Assembly (NCBI GenBank): GCA_900110395.1
Contig: FODP01000010.1
Location: 124,001 to 188,000, forward strand
Length of the DNA stretch: 64,000 nt
Direction of reading: 5' to 3'
DNA from: Rhodospirillales bacterium URHD0017
GTDB taxonomy: Bacteria; Pseudomonadota; Alphaproteobacteria; Reyranellales; Reyranellaceae
The first letter of the stretch is position 1. The number at the start of each line of letters is the position of its first letter. Shown piece by piece: positions 17,181 to 25,254 of the stretch. A model generated the notes under the pieces. The model did not search any database. It was given only the letters and a program-made list of their open reading frames with translations, and was not told the DNA's origin. Made by a program: the position numbers and the translations under genes.

Positions 17181-18401
17181 ATGGCATCGCGACGTAATGT
17201 GCTGAAGGGGGTAGGAATGGCGACTGTTGCCGCATCTCTGCCGCTTGGCGGCACATCAGCCCAGAACGCTCCGGCGGCCGCTCCGGCCGCCAAAGGCCCC
17301 AAGCTCCTCGAGATGGACGGCAAGGCCAAGCTCGCCGTGCTGGGCGACCGGCCGCTGGTCGCCGAAACGCCCAACGTGATGCTCGATGACGACATCACGC
17401 CGACCGACAAACTCTTCGTGCGCAACAACGGCCAGGTGCCCGAGGCGACGCGCGATCCCAAGGCGTGGAAGATCAAGGTCGACGGCGAGGTCAACACGCC
17501 GCTCGAGCTCACGCTCGGCGACCTGATGGGCCGCTTCCCCAGCGTCACCTACCAGCTCGTGCTGGAATGCGGCGGCAACGGCCGCTCCTTCTTCGAGCCC
17601 GAGGCGCGCGGCAACCAGTGGACCAACGGCGGCGCAGGCTGCCCGCAATGGACCGGCGTGCGGCTGGCCGACGTGTTGAAGGCTGCCGGCCTGAAGTCGA
17701 GCGCGGTCTTCACCGGACACTACGGCGCCGATCCGACCTTGGCCGGCGAGACCGACAAGCCCACCATCTCGCGCGGCATGCCGATTAAGAAGGCGATGGA
17801 CGAGCACACGCTGATCGCCTTCAAGCTGAACGGCCAGGACCTGCCGCTGATCCACGGCGCGCCGGTGCGCCTGATCGTGCCGGGCTGGGCGGGCTCGCTG
17901 TCGACCAAGTGGCTGACCCGCATCTGGGTGCGCGACAAGGAGCATGATGGCCCCGGCATGGGCGGCTTCTCCTACCGCACGCCTAAAAAGCCGATCGTGC
18001 CGGGAAGCAAGGGCGACGAGAAGGACATGGCGATCCTGGAATCGATGCCCGTGCGCTCGGTCATCACCTTCCCCGCCGACGGCGCGCGGCTCGCTGCCGG
18101 CACGAAGAAGCTCGACCTGCGCGGCCACGCCTGGGCCGGCGACTGGGATATCAAGACCGTCGACATCTCGATCGACGCCGGCAAGACCTGGAAGAGCGCC
18201 AAGGTGAACCCGCCGGCCAACAAGTTCGCCTGGCAGCGCTTCACCGCGTCGGTCGACCTGCCGAGCTCGGGCTACTACGAGGTCCTGTCGCGCGCGACCG
18301 ACAGCAACGGCATCACCCAGCCCCTCACGGCCACCAACTGGAACCCGCAGGGCTACGGCTCCAACCCGATCAACCGCATCCGCGTCCTCGTCGACTCTTG
18401 A
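17181..18401 (+). CDS. periplasmic sulfite dehydrogenase, molybdopterin subunit
   Basis: A 406-residue sulfite-oxidase-family enzyme (SorA/SoxC-like). The N-terminus MASRRNVLKGVGMATVAASL is a Tat-type signal. The molybdenum-ligand cysteine is visible in LVLECGGNGRSFFEPEARG, followed by WTGVRLADVLKAAG and a C-terminal dimerisation domain with VDISIDAGKTWKSAKV. It would oxidise sulfite to sulfate and pass electrons to the c-type cytochrome encoded immediately downstream (4-base overlap), as in SorAB-type enzymes. Whether the substrate is sulfite or another compound cannot be decided from sequence alone. Confidence 0.85.
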   Translation: MASRRNVLKGVGMATVAASLPLGGTSAQNAPAAAPAAKGPKLLEMDGKAKLAVLGDRPLVAETPNVMLDDDITPTDKLFVRNNGQVPEATRDPKAWKIKVDGEVNTPLELTLGDLMGRFPSVTYQLVLECGGNGRSFFEPEARGNQWTNGGAGCPQWTGVRLADVLKAAGLKSSAVFTGHYGADPTLAGETDKPTISRGMPIKKAMDEHTLIAFKLNGQDLPLIHGAPVRLIVPGWAGSLSTKWLTRIWVRDKEHDGPGMGGFSYRTPKKPIVPGSKGDEKDMAILESMPVRSVITFPADGARLAAGTKKLDLRGHAWAGDWDIKTVDISIDAGKTWKSAKVNPPANKFAWQRFTASVDLPSSGYYEVLSRATDSNGITQPLTATNWNPQGYGSNPINRIRVLVDS

Positions 18402-18835
18402 GAGAAGTCACGATCACCCACGTCGTCGTCATCACCCTGACGGCGACGTTCGTGCTGTTGGGCCTCGACCGTGCGGGTGAATTGCGCCCGGATCGGCCGG
18501 CCTACACGGCCCCGACCAGGCCCGCGGCTGTCGCGGCGCCCGAGCACGATCCCGACAAGGGCAAGCCGCCGCCGCACAACGACAAGCCCGAAGACCTGCC
18601 CGACGGCAAGGGCCGCGACGTCACCTTCTACACCTGCACGGCCTGCCACGGCGTGGCGCTGATCAAGGCGCAGGGCCTGACGCGCGATCTCTGGGATTCG
18701 ACCTTCGACCTGATGCTGGAGAAGCACCGCATGCCGCCGGTGAAGGCGGCCGAGCGCGCCGAGATTCTCGACTATCTCGCCGAGCAGTTCCCACCGCGCC
18801 GCCGCGGCCGCGGCGCGGACAACCCGTTCAGATAG
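18398..18835 (+). CDS. c-type cytochrome partner of the sulfite dehydrogenase
   Basis: A 145-residue exported cytochrome. An N-terminal hydrophobic segment HVVVITLTATFVLLGL serves as signal or anchor, then a proline-rich linker, and one haem site CTACH with a distal methionine probably in KHRMPPV. The start is most likely the TTG at 18398, which overlaps the dehydrogenase stop; there is no ATG upstream of the haem site. It is the likely electron acceptor of the dehydrogenase. Its end overlaps the convergent HxlR gene by eight bases. Confidence 0.82.
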   Translation: MREVTITHVVVITLTATFVLLGLDRAGELRPDRPAYTAPTRPAAVAAPEHDPDKGKPPPHNDKPEDLPDGKGRDVTFYTCTACHGVALIKAQGLTRDLWDSTFDLMLEKHRMPPVKAAERAEILDYLAEQFPPRRRGRGADNPFR

Positions 18836-19136
18836 ATCTCGCCCATTTCTCCGACCAGACATGCAGCGGCAACAACAGCCGCAGCAGCTCCTCGCCCAGT
18901 GTCGTGAGGCGGTAGCCCGCGTCCTCGTCGAGCTGCACCAGTTTCGCCTCCCTGAGCTCCGCCAGCCGCGTGTTGATGATGGTCGGGCTGGCGCCGATCA
19001 GATCCTGCAGCTCGCGGAAGCGCTTGGCCTCCTCGCGCAGCTCCCAGACGATGCGCAAGGTCCAGCGCCGCCCCAGCAGGTCGAGCAGCACCATGATCGG
19101 CCGGCCCGTGCGTGAGCCGCGGACGCGCTTCACCAT
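18828..19136 (-). CDS. HxlR-family transcriptional regulator
   Basis: A 102-residue winged-helix protein. The segments LLGRRWTLRIVWELREEAKRF, FRELQDLIGASPTIINTRL and LREAKLVQLDEDAGYRLTTLG are the standard HxlR helix-turn-helix and wing. There is no N-terminal cysteine in the usual redox position, so another signal is likely. Twin palindromes lie just upstream of its start codon and are its probable operators; the decarboxylase-fold gene on the other side is a possible target. Confidence 0.83.
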   Translation of the reverse strand: MVKRVRGSRTGRPIMVLLDLLGRRWTLRIVWELREEAKRFRELQDLIGASPTIINTRLAELREAKLVQLDEDAGYRLTTLGEELLRLLLPLHVWSEKWARSI

Positions 19137-19152
19137 CTATTACACTCCGTTA

Positions 19153-19190
19153 CTACAATTTCTGTAGCAGTGTTGCTACAGGAAGTGTAG
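19153..19190. promoter_or_regulatory. twin palindromic operators upstream of the HxlR gene
   Basis: Two copies of CTACA-N5-TGTAG occur at 19153-19167 and 19176-19190, 23 bp centre to centre (about two helical turns), 17 bases above the HxlR start codon. The sequence is AT-richer than its surroundings. This is the expected form of an autoregulatory site for a dimeric winged-helix repressor. Confidence 0.65.
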
Positions 19191-19219
19191 CACAAAGCGT
19201 CCTGTCATCCCGAGCGCTC

Positions 19220-19321
19220 ATGTTCCTCTCCCCGCTAGGGGAGAGGCTAGGTGAGGGGGTTACAGAGAGCCTTCGAAGCCCCCTCACCTAACCTCTCCCC
19301 CTAGCGGGGGAGAGGAACATG
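19220..19321. repeat. large REP-like inverted repeat (about 41-43 bp arms)
   Basis: The left arm (19220-19260) and right arm (about 19279-19321) are reverse complements apart from one extra C and G in the right arm and a C/T change. The arms contain CCTCTCCCC and GGGGAGAGG blocks of the kind found in dispersed hairpin repeats. The right arm runs into the start codon of the next gene and supplies its GGAGAGG ribosome site. Confidence 0.8.
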
Positions 19322-19888
19322 CATCGGAGTTTGTCCATGCCCCGCATCGCCCCCGCCGAGCCGCCGTATGAGCCGCGGATCGCCGAAGCGCTGGAGCGCA
19401 TCATGCCACCCGGCGTGCCGCCCCTGGTCCTGTTCCGCACCATGGCCCGCAGCCCGCGCGTCTTCGAGAAGGTGTTCGCCGGCGGCCTCTTGGACAAAGG
19501 CCCGCTCAGCCTGCGCCAGCGCGAGATCGTGATCGACCGCACGACGGCGCGGCTCGGCTGCGAGTATGAATGGGGTGTGCACATCGCCTTCTTCGCCGAG
19601 CGCGTCGGCCTCTCGCTGGAGCAGGCGGCCGCGACGGTCGCGGCGCCAAGCACCGCAGCCTGCTGGTCGGCCGACGAACAGGCGCTGATTGCCCTGGTAG
19701 ACGACCTGGTCGACAGGCGCATCATCACGGAGACGACCTGGACTGCGCTTTCCGCCCATTTCGCCGAAGCCGAGATCCTCGAAGCGATCGCGCTGGTGGG
19801 CTACTATCACACGATCAGCTTCCTCTGCCGCGGCCTCGAGCTGCCGCCGGAGAGCTACGCAGCACGCTTTCCGCCGGGCCGATCCTGA
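19319..19888 (+). CDS. carboxymuconolactone decarboxylase-family (AhpD-like) protein
   Basis: A 189-residue all-helical protein. The region LSLRQREIVIDRTTARLGCEYEWGVH is the family's central segment, with the E-Y-E-W-x-x-H pattern typical of the non-CxxC branch; ILEAIALVGYYHTISFLCRG is the second conserved helix. The enzymatic role is uncertain: many relatives are not true decarboxylases. The start could be the ATG at 19319 inside the repeat element or the one at 19337 (MPRIAPAEPP). The HxlR gene and its operators lie just upstream. Confidence 0.75.
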   Translation: MHRSLSMPRIAPAEPPYEPRIAEALERIMPPGVPPLVLFRTMARSPRVFEKVFAGGLLDKGPLSLRQREIVIDRTTARLGCEYEWGVHIAFFAERVGLSLEQAAATVAAPSTAACWSADEQALIALVDDLVDRRIITETTWTALSAHFAEAEILEAIALVGYYHTISFLCRGLELPPESYAARFPPGRS

Positions 19889-19997
19889 TCGGGCCGCGAG
19901 GCCCCTGGACGGCTTCAAGCGAAAGCCGTTGTCGGCGACGGTCGATCGTCATTGTCTTCCCTGCAGCACCGATACTCGCGCGCAATGGGGGAGAGAC

Positions 19998-21164
19998 ATG
20001 CGCACATCGAGCCGTCGCGTTGCGTATTCCTGCCTGCTTGCGCTGTTCTCGCTTCTGGCGATGGCGGGCGTCCAGGCGCAGCCGGTGCCGCCCCCGACGC
20101 CGCCGCCGGATGAGTCGACCTTCGGCTCTGCCGGAATGCCGGAGAACGTGGTCCCCGGCACGGACATCGCCTTCTACGCCAAGTGGCTCGTCGAGAACGT
20201 GCAAACCGCCCTCTACTGGGCCCGGGAGGGAATCCGCACCTGCGATCGCAAGCTGTTCGACGATGCGCGGAAAGTGACGGAAGAGATGATCGATCGGCTG
20301 CGCAAGCAGATGGGGTCCGCGGATCCCAATGGCCCCACCGGGCGCCGCTACCGGCATGACATCGACCAGCTCCAGCGCCTGATCGAGCGCATGGGCGACT
20401 TCGACAAGGAGTGCCCGCAGGCCAAGACGATCGAGGCGCTGATGGAGTTCTTCCTGCACGGCGGATTTTCGCTGCCGTTCTTCCTCGCCAGCAACATCAC
20501 CTCGCTCGATTTCCTGAGCCACGAGCAGCGCAGCGTGTTCGGCGGTGGCGGCCGCAACACCGGCCTGTTCGGCGGTGGCTTTCGCGTGAATGTCTACAAG
20601 GTCAATCCCACGGTCTTCCTGGAGGCGCGCTTCCAGACCGCCTTCGGCGCGCCGTCCTTCCAGCAGACCTTCGGTCTCAGCGGCTTCGGCGCACCGGCCC
20701 AGGCGCCGTTCGGCGAGAGCCTGGTGCGCGAGAACTGGGGCATCCCGATCCTGCTCGGCACCACCTGGTCGCTGGGCACGCTCGGCGCCCGCGGGCCTGC
20801 GCTCGGCCTCGACATCTATGGCGGCATCACCATCGCCAACTGGACGCAGAGCCTCAACGGCGCCGAAGCCGGCACGCCCGGAACGCCGTCGTTCGCGGCG
20901 CAGCAGACCCGCACGTCTATCGATCCGACCTTCGGGCTCGGTCTGCGCCTGCCGACCGTCGACCTCAACGGCGATGGCCGGTCCGACCTGATCGTCGGGC
21001 TCTACGGCGAAGTGGCCTTCCGGCAGGGAAGCTCGGTCACCGTGGTGTCTCCCAACACCGGCGGGCTCACCTACACCGGCTGGGTCGACACCCGGCCAAC
21101 CGCGTCGATCACGCTGCGCGTTTCCGTGCCGTTCGGCCGGGGCGCCTTGTTCAGGGCCGATTGA
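19998..21164 (+). CDS. exported protein of unknown function, probable outer-membrane barrel
   Basis: A 388-residue protein with a clear signal peptide (cleavage after AGVQA) and a proline-rich start. A helical region (about residues 50-150) with VTEEMIDRLRKQMG and QLQRLIERMGDFDKECP comes first. The C-terminal two thirds has alternating polar and apolar strands (for example LGLDIYGGITIANWTQSL and LIVGLYGEVAFRQGSS), ending ASITLRVSVPFG and then an aspartate. That suggests a beta-barrel, though the last residue is not the usual aromatic. GGGGGAGAG precedes the ATG at 19998. I do not recognise a named family. Confidence 0.62.
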   Translation: MRTSSRRVAYSCLLALFSLLAMAGVQAQPVPPPTPPPDESTFGSAGMPENVVPGTDIAFYAKWLVENVQTALYWAREGIRTCDRKLFDDARKVTEEMIDRLRKQMGSADPNGPTGRRYRHDIDQLQRLIERMGDFDKECPQAKTIEALMEFFLHGGFSLPFFLASNITSLDFLSHEQRSVFGGGGRNTGLFGGGFRVNVYKVNPTVFLEARFQTAFGAPSFQQTFGLSGFGAPAQAPFGESLVRENWGIPILLGTTWSLGTLGARGPALGLDIYGGITIANWTQSLNGAEAGTPGTPSFAAQQTRTSIDPTFGLGLRLPTVDLNGDGRSDLIVGLYGEVAFRQGSSVTVVSPNTGGLTYTGWVDTRPTASITLRVSVPFGRGALFRAD

Positions 21165-21193
21165 GTGCCGGCGCAGCTTGCCCGGTGCTTCCC

Positions 21194-21682
21194 TTACAAC
21201 GTCGCGGCAATCTCGCTGATCTTGCCGACGATGCGCTGCCAGCCGGAGCTCATGGCCCCGTAGGCGAAGTCGTTCTGTGGCGAGCGGAAGCCGGCATGGA
21301 CCATGCGCAGCCGCGTGCCCTTGCCCTCGGGTTGCAATGTCCAGGTCACGACGCTGTCGAGCCGCGAACCGTAATTGTCCTTGCCGTTGTCGGCATCGGC
21401 GCCGCCCTTCCAGGAATAGACCAGCCGGCGGAGCGGCACGACCTCCAGCACCTCGCACTGCACGACGCCGTCCCAGGCGCCGATCGGCCGCGTCGTGAAG
21501 GTGAAGCGCTTGCCGACGATCGGCTCGAAGTCGTTGGGCATCAGCCAGCGGCCGATCAGCTCGGCCGTCGTCAGCGCCGCCCACACCTTCTCCGGCGGAT
21601 GGGGCAACACGTCCTCGACGACGATGTCGCGCGTCGCCGTCCTATTTGCGCCTTGCTCGGGATTTTTGGCGAGGTTGGTCAT
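21194..21682 (-). CDS. SRPBCC (AHSA1-type) domain protein
   Basis: A 162-residue START-like ligand-binding fold. The start DIVVEDVLPHPPEKVWAALT followed by ELIGRWLMPNDFEP is the AHSA1 signature; the end FAYGAMSSGWQRIVGKISE is the long C-terminal helix. Proteins of this type bind hydrophobic ligands, and those encoded beside ArsR regulators are of unknown ligand. The gene overlaps the ArsR gene by 41 bases and is co-transcribed with it. The ATG at 21682 has GGAGATGG upstream. Confidence 0.83.
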   Translation of the reverse strand: MTNLAKNPEQGANRTATRDIVVEDVLPHPPEKVWAALTTAELIGRWLMPNDFEPIVGKRFTFTTRPIGAWDGVVQCEVLEVVPLRRLVYSWKGGADADNGKDNYGSRLDSVVTWTLQPEGKGTRLRMVHAGFRSPQNDFAYGAMSSGWQRIVGKISEIAATL

Positions 21683-22007
21683 CGTCCATCTCCTTCAACA
21701 CGCTCCTGAGGTTGGCGAAGCGCTCACGCCAGAAGGCGCCGTAGTAGCCAAGCCAGTCGACCAGAGGGGCCAGCCCGCGTGGCTCGCAGCGATAATGGAT
21801 GAGCCGGCCGTCGCGCCGCTCGCCCAGCAGGCCCGCCTCCTTGAGCGCGCGCACGTGCTGGGAGATCGCCGGCTGCGAGACATCGTTGCGCTCGGTCAAC
21901 GCGCCGACCGTGAGCTCGCCCGCCTCGACGATCTGCTCGAACACCGCACGGCGGGTCGGGTCGGCCAGCACGCGCAGAACCGGACCGATTTCTGAGGCCT
22001 CTACCAT
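21642..22007 (-). CDS. ArsR-family transcriptional regulator
   Basis: A 121-residue winged-helix repressor. The segments VLRVLADPTRRAVFEQI, DVSQPAISQHVRALKEAG and RDGRLIHYRCEPRGL are the helix-turn-helix and wing. No CxC metal site is seen in the recognition helix, so it belongs to the non-metal group usually paired with SRPBCC proteins. An AT-rich palindrome lies five bases above its start codon and should be its own operator. The C-terminus is basic (RQKSRARRK). Confidence 0.85.
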   Translation of the reverse strand: MVEASEIGPVLRVLADPTRRAVFEQIVEAGELTVGALTERNDVSQPAISQHVRALKEAGLLGERRDGRLIHYRCEPRGLAPLVDWLGYYGAFWRERFANLRSVLKEMDDDQPRQKSRARRK

Positions 22008-22012
22008 GAACT

Positions 22013-22036
22013 ATATATAAGTCTTCACTTATATAT
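22013..22036. promoter_or_regulatory. palindromic operator of the ArsR/SRPBCC unit
   Basis: A perfect 10-bp inverted repeat ATATATAAGT / ACTTATATAT with a CTTC spacer, five bases above the ArsR start codon in otherwise GC-rich DNA. Its AT content also suits a -10 region, so repressor binding would block polymerase directly. Confidence 0.7.
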
Positions 22037-22056
22037 CGTCAAGTGGCCCCCGGCTT

Positions 22057-22152
22057 CTAGCGCCTGACGTAGCGATCGATGTCGAGCACGATGAGGCCGA
22101 AGACCAGGCCCCAGAACGCCGAGCCCACGCCCATCGGCGTGACGTCCGACGA
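22057..22152 (-). pseudogene. relic of a BenE-type transporter C-terminus
   Basis: The minus strand reads GVGSAFWGL, FGL and a terminal RR before a stop at 22057-22059, closely matching the last ~30 residues of the intact benE gene at 22720-23874 (GVGSAFWGLAFGLLV ... RR). Upstream the match is lost. It is a leftover tail of a second copy, now separated from benE by the cupin gene. Confidence 0.7.
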
Positions 22153-22162
22153 CGCGCAGATC

Positions 22163-22182
22163 CTTGAGGGGATCGCCTCAAG
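22163..22182 (-). terminator. small hairpin at the end of the cupin gene
   Basis: A 7-bp stem CTTGAGG / CCTCAAG with a six-base loop spans the cupin stop codon. There is no T-run behind it, so any termination would be weak. Confidence 0.3.
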
Positions 22183-22678
22183 GCTCGATAAGGGTCGTCA
22201 ATTGTGCGCCTTCGTCAGCAACGAAGACGGCGATCAATTCGGCCCAGTCGGTGCTGCTCGCGTTGGCGGATACTCGATGTATCGTGCCCAGCGGTTCGAA
22301 GAACGACTGACCGACATCGAATATCTCCACCGGGCCGTCGTTCAGTTGCGACCTGATCTTGCCCTTGGTGATATAGGCCGTGACGATGCCGCCATGACGG
22401 TGCGCCGGCGTGAAGCCGCCCGGCCCGTAGGTCACCCGGACAACCGTCACTCTCTTGCCGGGCATGTCCGGTATCGCGTACGAATTGACCAGCTCCACCT
22501 TGTTGCCGGGCGCGGCATCGGCGGCACAGAGCGGGAGCGGAAACTCCGAGATCGCGTCCATGTTCATGTGCAGGGCTTTCGCGCCCAGGGCCGCGCAAAC
22601 GACGGCCGTGGCGACAAAGAGCGATAGCCGGAGCGCTCGATCCGAGAGCGGCGTCGTCGTGTCCAGTGCGATGCTCAT
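22178..22678 (-). CDS. membrane-anchored or exported cupin protein
   Basis: A 166-residue protein. An N-terminal hydrophobic segment (about residues 18-35, LRLSLFVATAVVCAALGAKA) marks export or anchoring, and a cupin domain follows with VTVVRVTYGPGGFTPAHRHGG (metal-binding histidines) and IFDVGQSFFEPLGTIHRV. CAGGAGATC precedes the ATG at 22678. It lies 41 bases after benE on the same strand and is probably the last gene of the hydrolase-benE-cupin operon. The substrate is unknown. Confidence 0.75.
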   Translation of the reverse strand: MSIALDTTTPLSDRALRLSLFVATAVVCAALGAKALHMNMDAISEFPLPLCAADAAPGNKVELVNSYAIPDMPGKRVTVVRVTYGPGGFTPAHRHGGIVTAYITKGKIRSQLNDGPVEIFDVGQSFFEPLGTIHRVSANASSTDWAELIAVFVADEGAQLTTLIEP

Positions 22679-22719
22679 GGCGATCTCCTGGTGAAAGCTT
22701 ACGCCTGCACCGGCTCCGG

Positions 22720-23874
22720 TCAACGCCGCAGCATCCGCTCCACCGCCATCACCAGCAGGCCGAAGGCGAGCCCCCAGAACGCCGAGCCGACACCCATCAG
22801 CGTCACGCCCGACACGGTGACGGCGAGCGTGCCGGCGGCGGCGAACCGCTCCTTCTCGGCCGCGACGGCGGCGCCCATGGCGCTCGCCATCGAGCCCAGC
22901 AGGGCCAGGCCCGCGACGGTGACCAGCAGCGCCGGCGGCAGGGCGGCGAACAGGCCGACCAGCGAGGCGCCGAACAGCGCGATCAGGCCCCACCACAGCG
23001 CGTAGAAGACGCCGGCCTTCCAGCGCTCGGCGGGATCGGGATGCGCTTCCGGCCCGGTGCACAACGCCGCCGAGATCGCCGCCAGGTTCGAGGTGTGCGC
23101 GCCCATGAAGGCGGTGACGAGCGAGGCCGCTCCCGTCACGGCGAGCGCGGGCTGGGTCGGCGGCTGGTAGCCCGAGGCGCGCAGCACGGCAAAGCCCGGC
23201 AGGTTCTGCGACGCCATGGTGACGAGATAGAGCGGCACGCCGAGCCCGACCAGCGTCGCGAGATCCCAGGCCGGTAGCACCAGCTCGGGATGGGAGAGAC
23301 CGATCGGCGGCAGCGGCTTCACCAGGCCGAGCGCCGTCGCGAGCAGGGCACCCGCCACCAGCACGACCAGCGAGGCCAGCGTCGGCACCACGAGCCGCGC
23401 CACCAGGAACAGGGCGACCAGCGACAGCACCAGCAGCGGCGCCGAAGGGACATGCTCGAACATCGCCACGACCAGGCGCAGCAGGATGCCCGCCAGCATG
23501 GCCGAGGCGATGCTGGCGGGAATGCGCTCGATCAGCCGGCCCAACGGCCGCACGGCGGCCGTCAGCAGGATGAGGAGAGCGGCCAGCACGAAGGCGCCGA
23601 CGGCCGCATGGATGCTTGGCATGCCCGAGGTCGAGGCGATCAGCGCCGCGCCCGGCGTCGACCAGGCGGTGATCATCGGCATGCGGTAGCGCACACTGAG
23701 GATCAGCGCCGAGACGGCGGTGGCGATGCCGAGGCCCGAGACCCACGAGCTCGCCTGCGCCGGCGTGGCGCCGACGGCATCGGCCGCCGCCAGAACGACC
23801 GGCAAGGTGCCGCCGACACCGGCCACCGTCGCGACCAGGGCGGCGGTGGCGGTCGAGACCAGTCCCGATTTCAC
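22720..23874 (-). CDS. benE: BenE-family benzoate/H+ symporter
   Basis: A 384-residue polytopic inner-membrane protein with about twelve hydrophobic segments. The N-terminal segment ASSWVSGLGIATAVSALILS, the motif PMITAWSTPGAALI and the segment GFAVLRASGYQPPTQPAL are BenE family marks. It is a proton-coupled uptake carrier; benzoate is the known substrate of the family, but the carbamoylase-type hydrolase upstream in the same operon suggests another ligand is possible. The start is a GTG at 23874, ten bases after the hydrolase stop. Confidence 0.83.
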   Translation of the reverse strand: MKSGLVSTATAALVATVAGVGGTLPVVLAAADAVGATPAQASSWVSGLGIATAVSALILSVRYRMPMITAWSTPGAALIASTSGMPSIHAAVGAFVLAALLILLTAAVRPLGRLIERIPASIASAMLAGILLRLVVAMFEHVPSAPLLVLSLVALFLVARLVVPTLASLVVLVAGALLATALGLVKPLPPIGLSHPELVLPAWDLATLVGLGVPLYLVTMASQNLPGFAVLRASGYQPPTQPALAVTGAASLVTAFMGAHTSNLAAISAALCTGPEAHPDPAERWKAGVFYALWWGLIALFGASLVGLFAALPPALLVTVAGLALLGSMASAMGAAVAAEKERFAAAGTLAVTVSGVTLMGVGSAFWGLAFGLLVMAVERMLRR

Positions 23875-23884
23875 GAATTTGCCC

Positions 23885-25126
23885 TCAGCTATCGGCTCTT
23901 TCGACCATCGCCCGCAGGAGGACCTGCGCGCCCGCGCCGATGTCGGCCTTGTCGGCGTCCTCGATCTCGTTGTGGCTGATGCCGTCCTTGCACGGCACGA
24001 AGATCATGGCCGTCGGCGCCACGCGGCTGACGTAGCAGGCGTCGTGGCCGGCGCCGCTCACGATGTCCATGTGCGCATAGCCCGCCTGCTCCGCCCCGCG
24101 GCGCACCGACTCGACCAGCTCCCGGGCGAAAGGCGACGGCGGGAAGTACCAGATCTGCTCAAGCTTCACGTCGAGGCGATGGCGCCTGGCGATGTCGGCG
24201 GCCGCCGCGCGCATCTCGGCGTCCATCTTCGTCAGCTCGTCGTTGTCGGGATGACGGAAATCGATCGTCATGAACACCCGGCCCGGGATGGTGTTGCGCG
24301 ACTGCGGCTGGCTTTCGATCACACCGATGGTCGAGCGGCCGTTGGGCCGGTTGCCGATGCGCCGGCATTTGACGATCAGCTCGGCCGCGCCGACCAGCGC
24401 ATCGCGCCGTCCTTCCATCGGCGTGGTGCCGGCATGGCTCTCCATGCCGGTCCACGAGACCTCGTACCAGCGCTGGCCTTGCGCGCCGGTGACGACGCCG
24501 ATCGTCTTCTGCTGCCGCTCGAGGATCGGGCCTTGCTCGATATGCGCTTCGAAGAAGGCACCGACCGGCCGGCCGCCGACCGGCTCCTTGCCGTCGTAGC
24601 CGATCTTCTTCAACGCCTCGCCGAAGCTCACGCCGTCGCGATCCTTGATGCCGAGCGCATGCTCGAGCGTGAAGGCGCCGCCGAACACGCCCGAGGCCAC
24701 CATGGCCGGTGCGAAGCGGCAGCCCTCTTCGTTGGTCCACACCGCGACCTCGATCGGCGCCTCAGTGACGTAGCCCGAATCGTGCAGCACGCGCAGCACC
24801 TCGAGCCCCGCCATCACGCCATAGGCGCCGTCGAACTTGCCGCCGGTCGGCTGGGTGTCGAGATGCGAGCCGGTCATCACCGGCGGTTTCTTGGGATTGC
24901 GGCCCTCGCGGCGGGCGAAGATGCTGCCGACCTGATCGACCTTGATGGTGCAGCCCGCCGCCTTGGCCCAGCGCACGAAGAGATCGCGGCCCTGACGATC
25001 GAGATCGGTGAGCGCGATGCGGCAGACGCCGCCCTTTTCGGTGCCGCCGATCTCGGCCAGCTCCATCAGGCTCGACCACAGCCGGTCGGAGTCGATGTGC
25101 AGATTGGGGCGGTCGGCGGTCTTCAT
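23885..25126 (-). CDS. Zn-dependent hydrolase, allantoate/N-carbamoyl amino acid amidohydrolase family
   Basis: A 413-residue M20-fold enzyme. All binuclear metal ligands are visible: His in MTGSHLDTQ, Asp in GKFDGAYG, Glu in VWTNEEGCRF, His in AHIEQG and His near the end in ISHNEIED. The dimerisation and substrate domain lies between (about 215-330) with GMESHAGTTPM. It should cleave a carbamoyl or amide bond on an amino-acid-like compound. It heads an operon with benE and a cupin gene, so uptake and breakdown of the same compound is likely. The exact substrate is not readable. Confidence 0.86.
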   Translation of the reverse strand: MKTADRPNLHIDSDRLWSSLMELAEIGGTEKGGVCRIALTDLDRQGRDLFVRWAKAAGCTIKVDQVGSIFARREGRNPKKPPVMTGSHLDTQPTGGKFDGAYGVMAGLEVLRVLHDSGYVTEAPIEVAVWTNEEGCRFAPAMVASGVFGGAFTLEHALGIKDRDGVSFGEALKKIGYDGKEPVGGRPVGAFFEAHIEQGPILERQQKTIGVVTGAQGQRWYEVSWTGMESHAGTTPMEGRRDALVGAAELIVKCRRIGNRPNGRSTIGVIESQPQSRNTIPGRVFMTIDFRHPDNDELTKMDAEMRAAAADIARRHRLDVKLEQIWYFPPSPFARELVESVRRGAEQAGYAHMDIVSGAGHDACYVSRVAPTAMIFVPCKDGISHNEIEDADKADIGAGAQVLLRAMVERADS

Positions 25127-25254
25127 ACGAACTCCGTTGTGAGCGATCGGCGATCAGATAAGTTGGGCGTCCAACGACGGGACCCTAGCATGCTCCGTGC
25201 CTCCCGGATCAAATCGGTCGGTGACTTCAAAACCAGCACACCGGGAGGAAGGTC

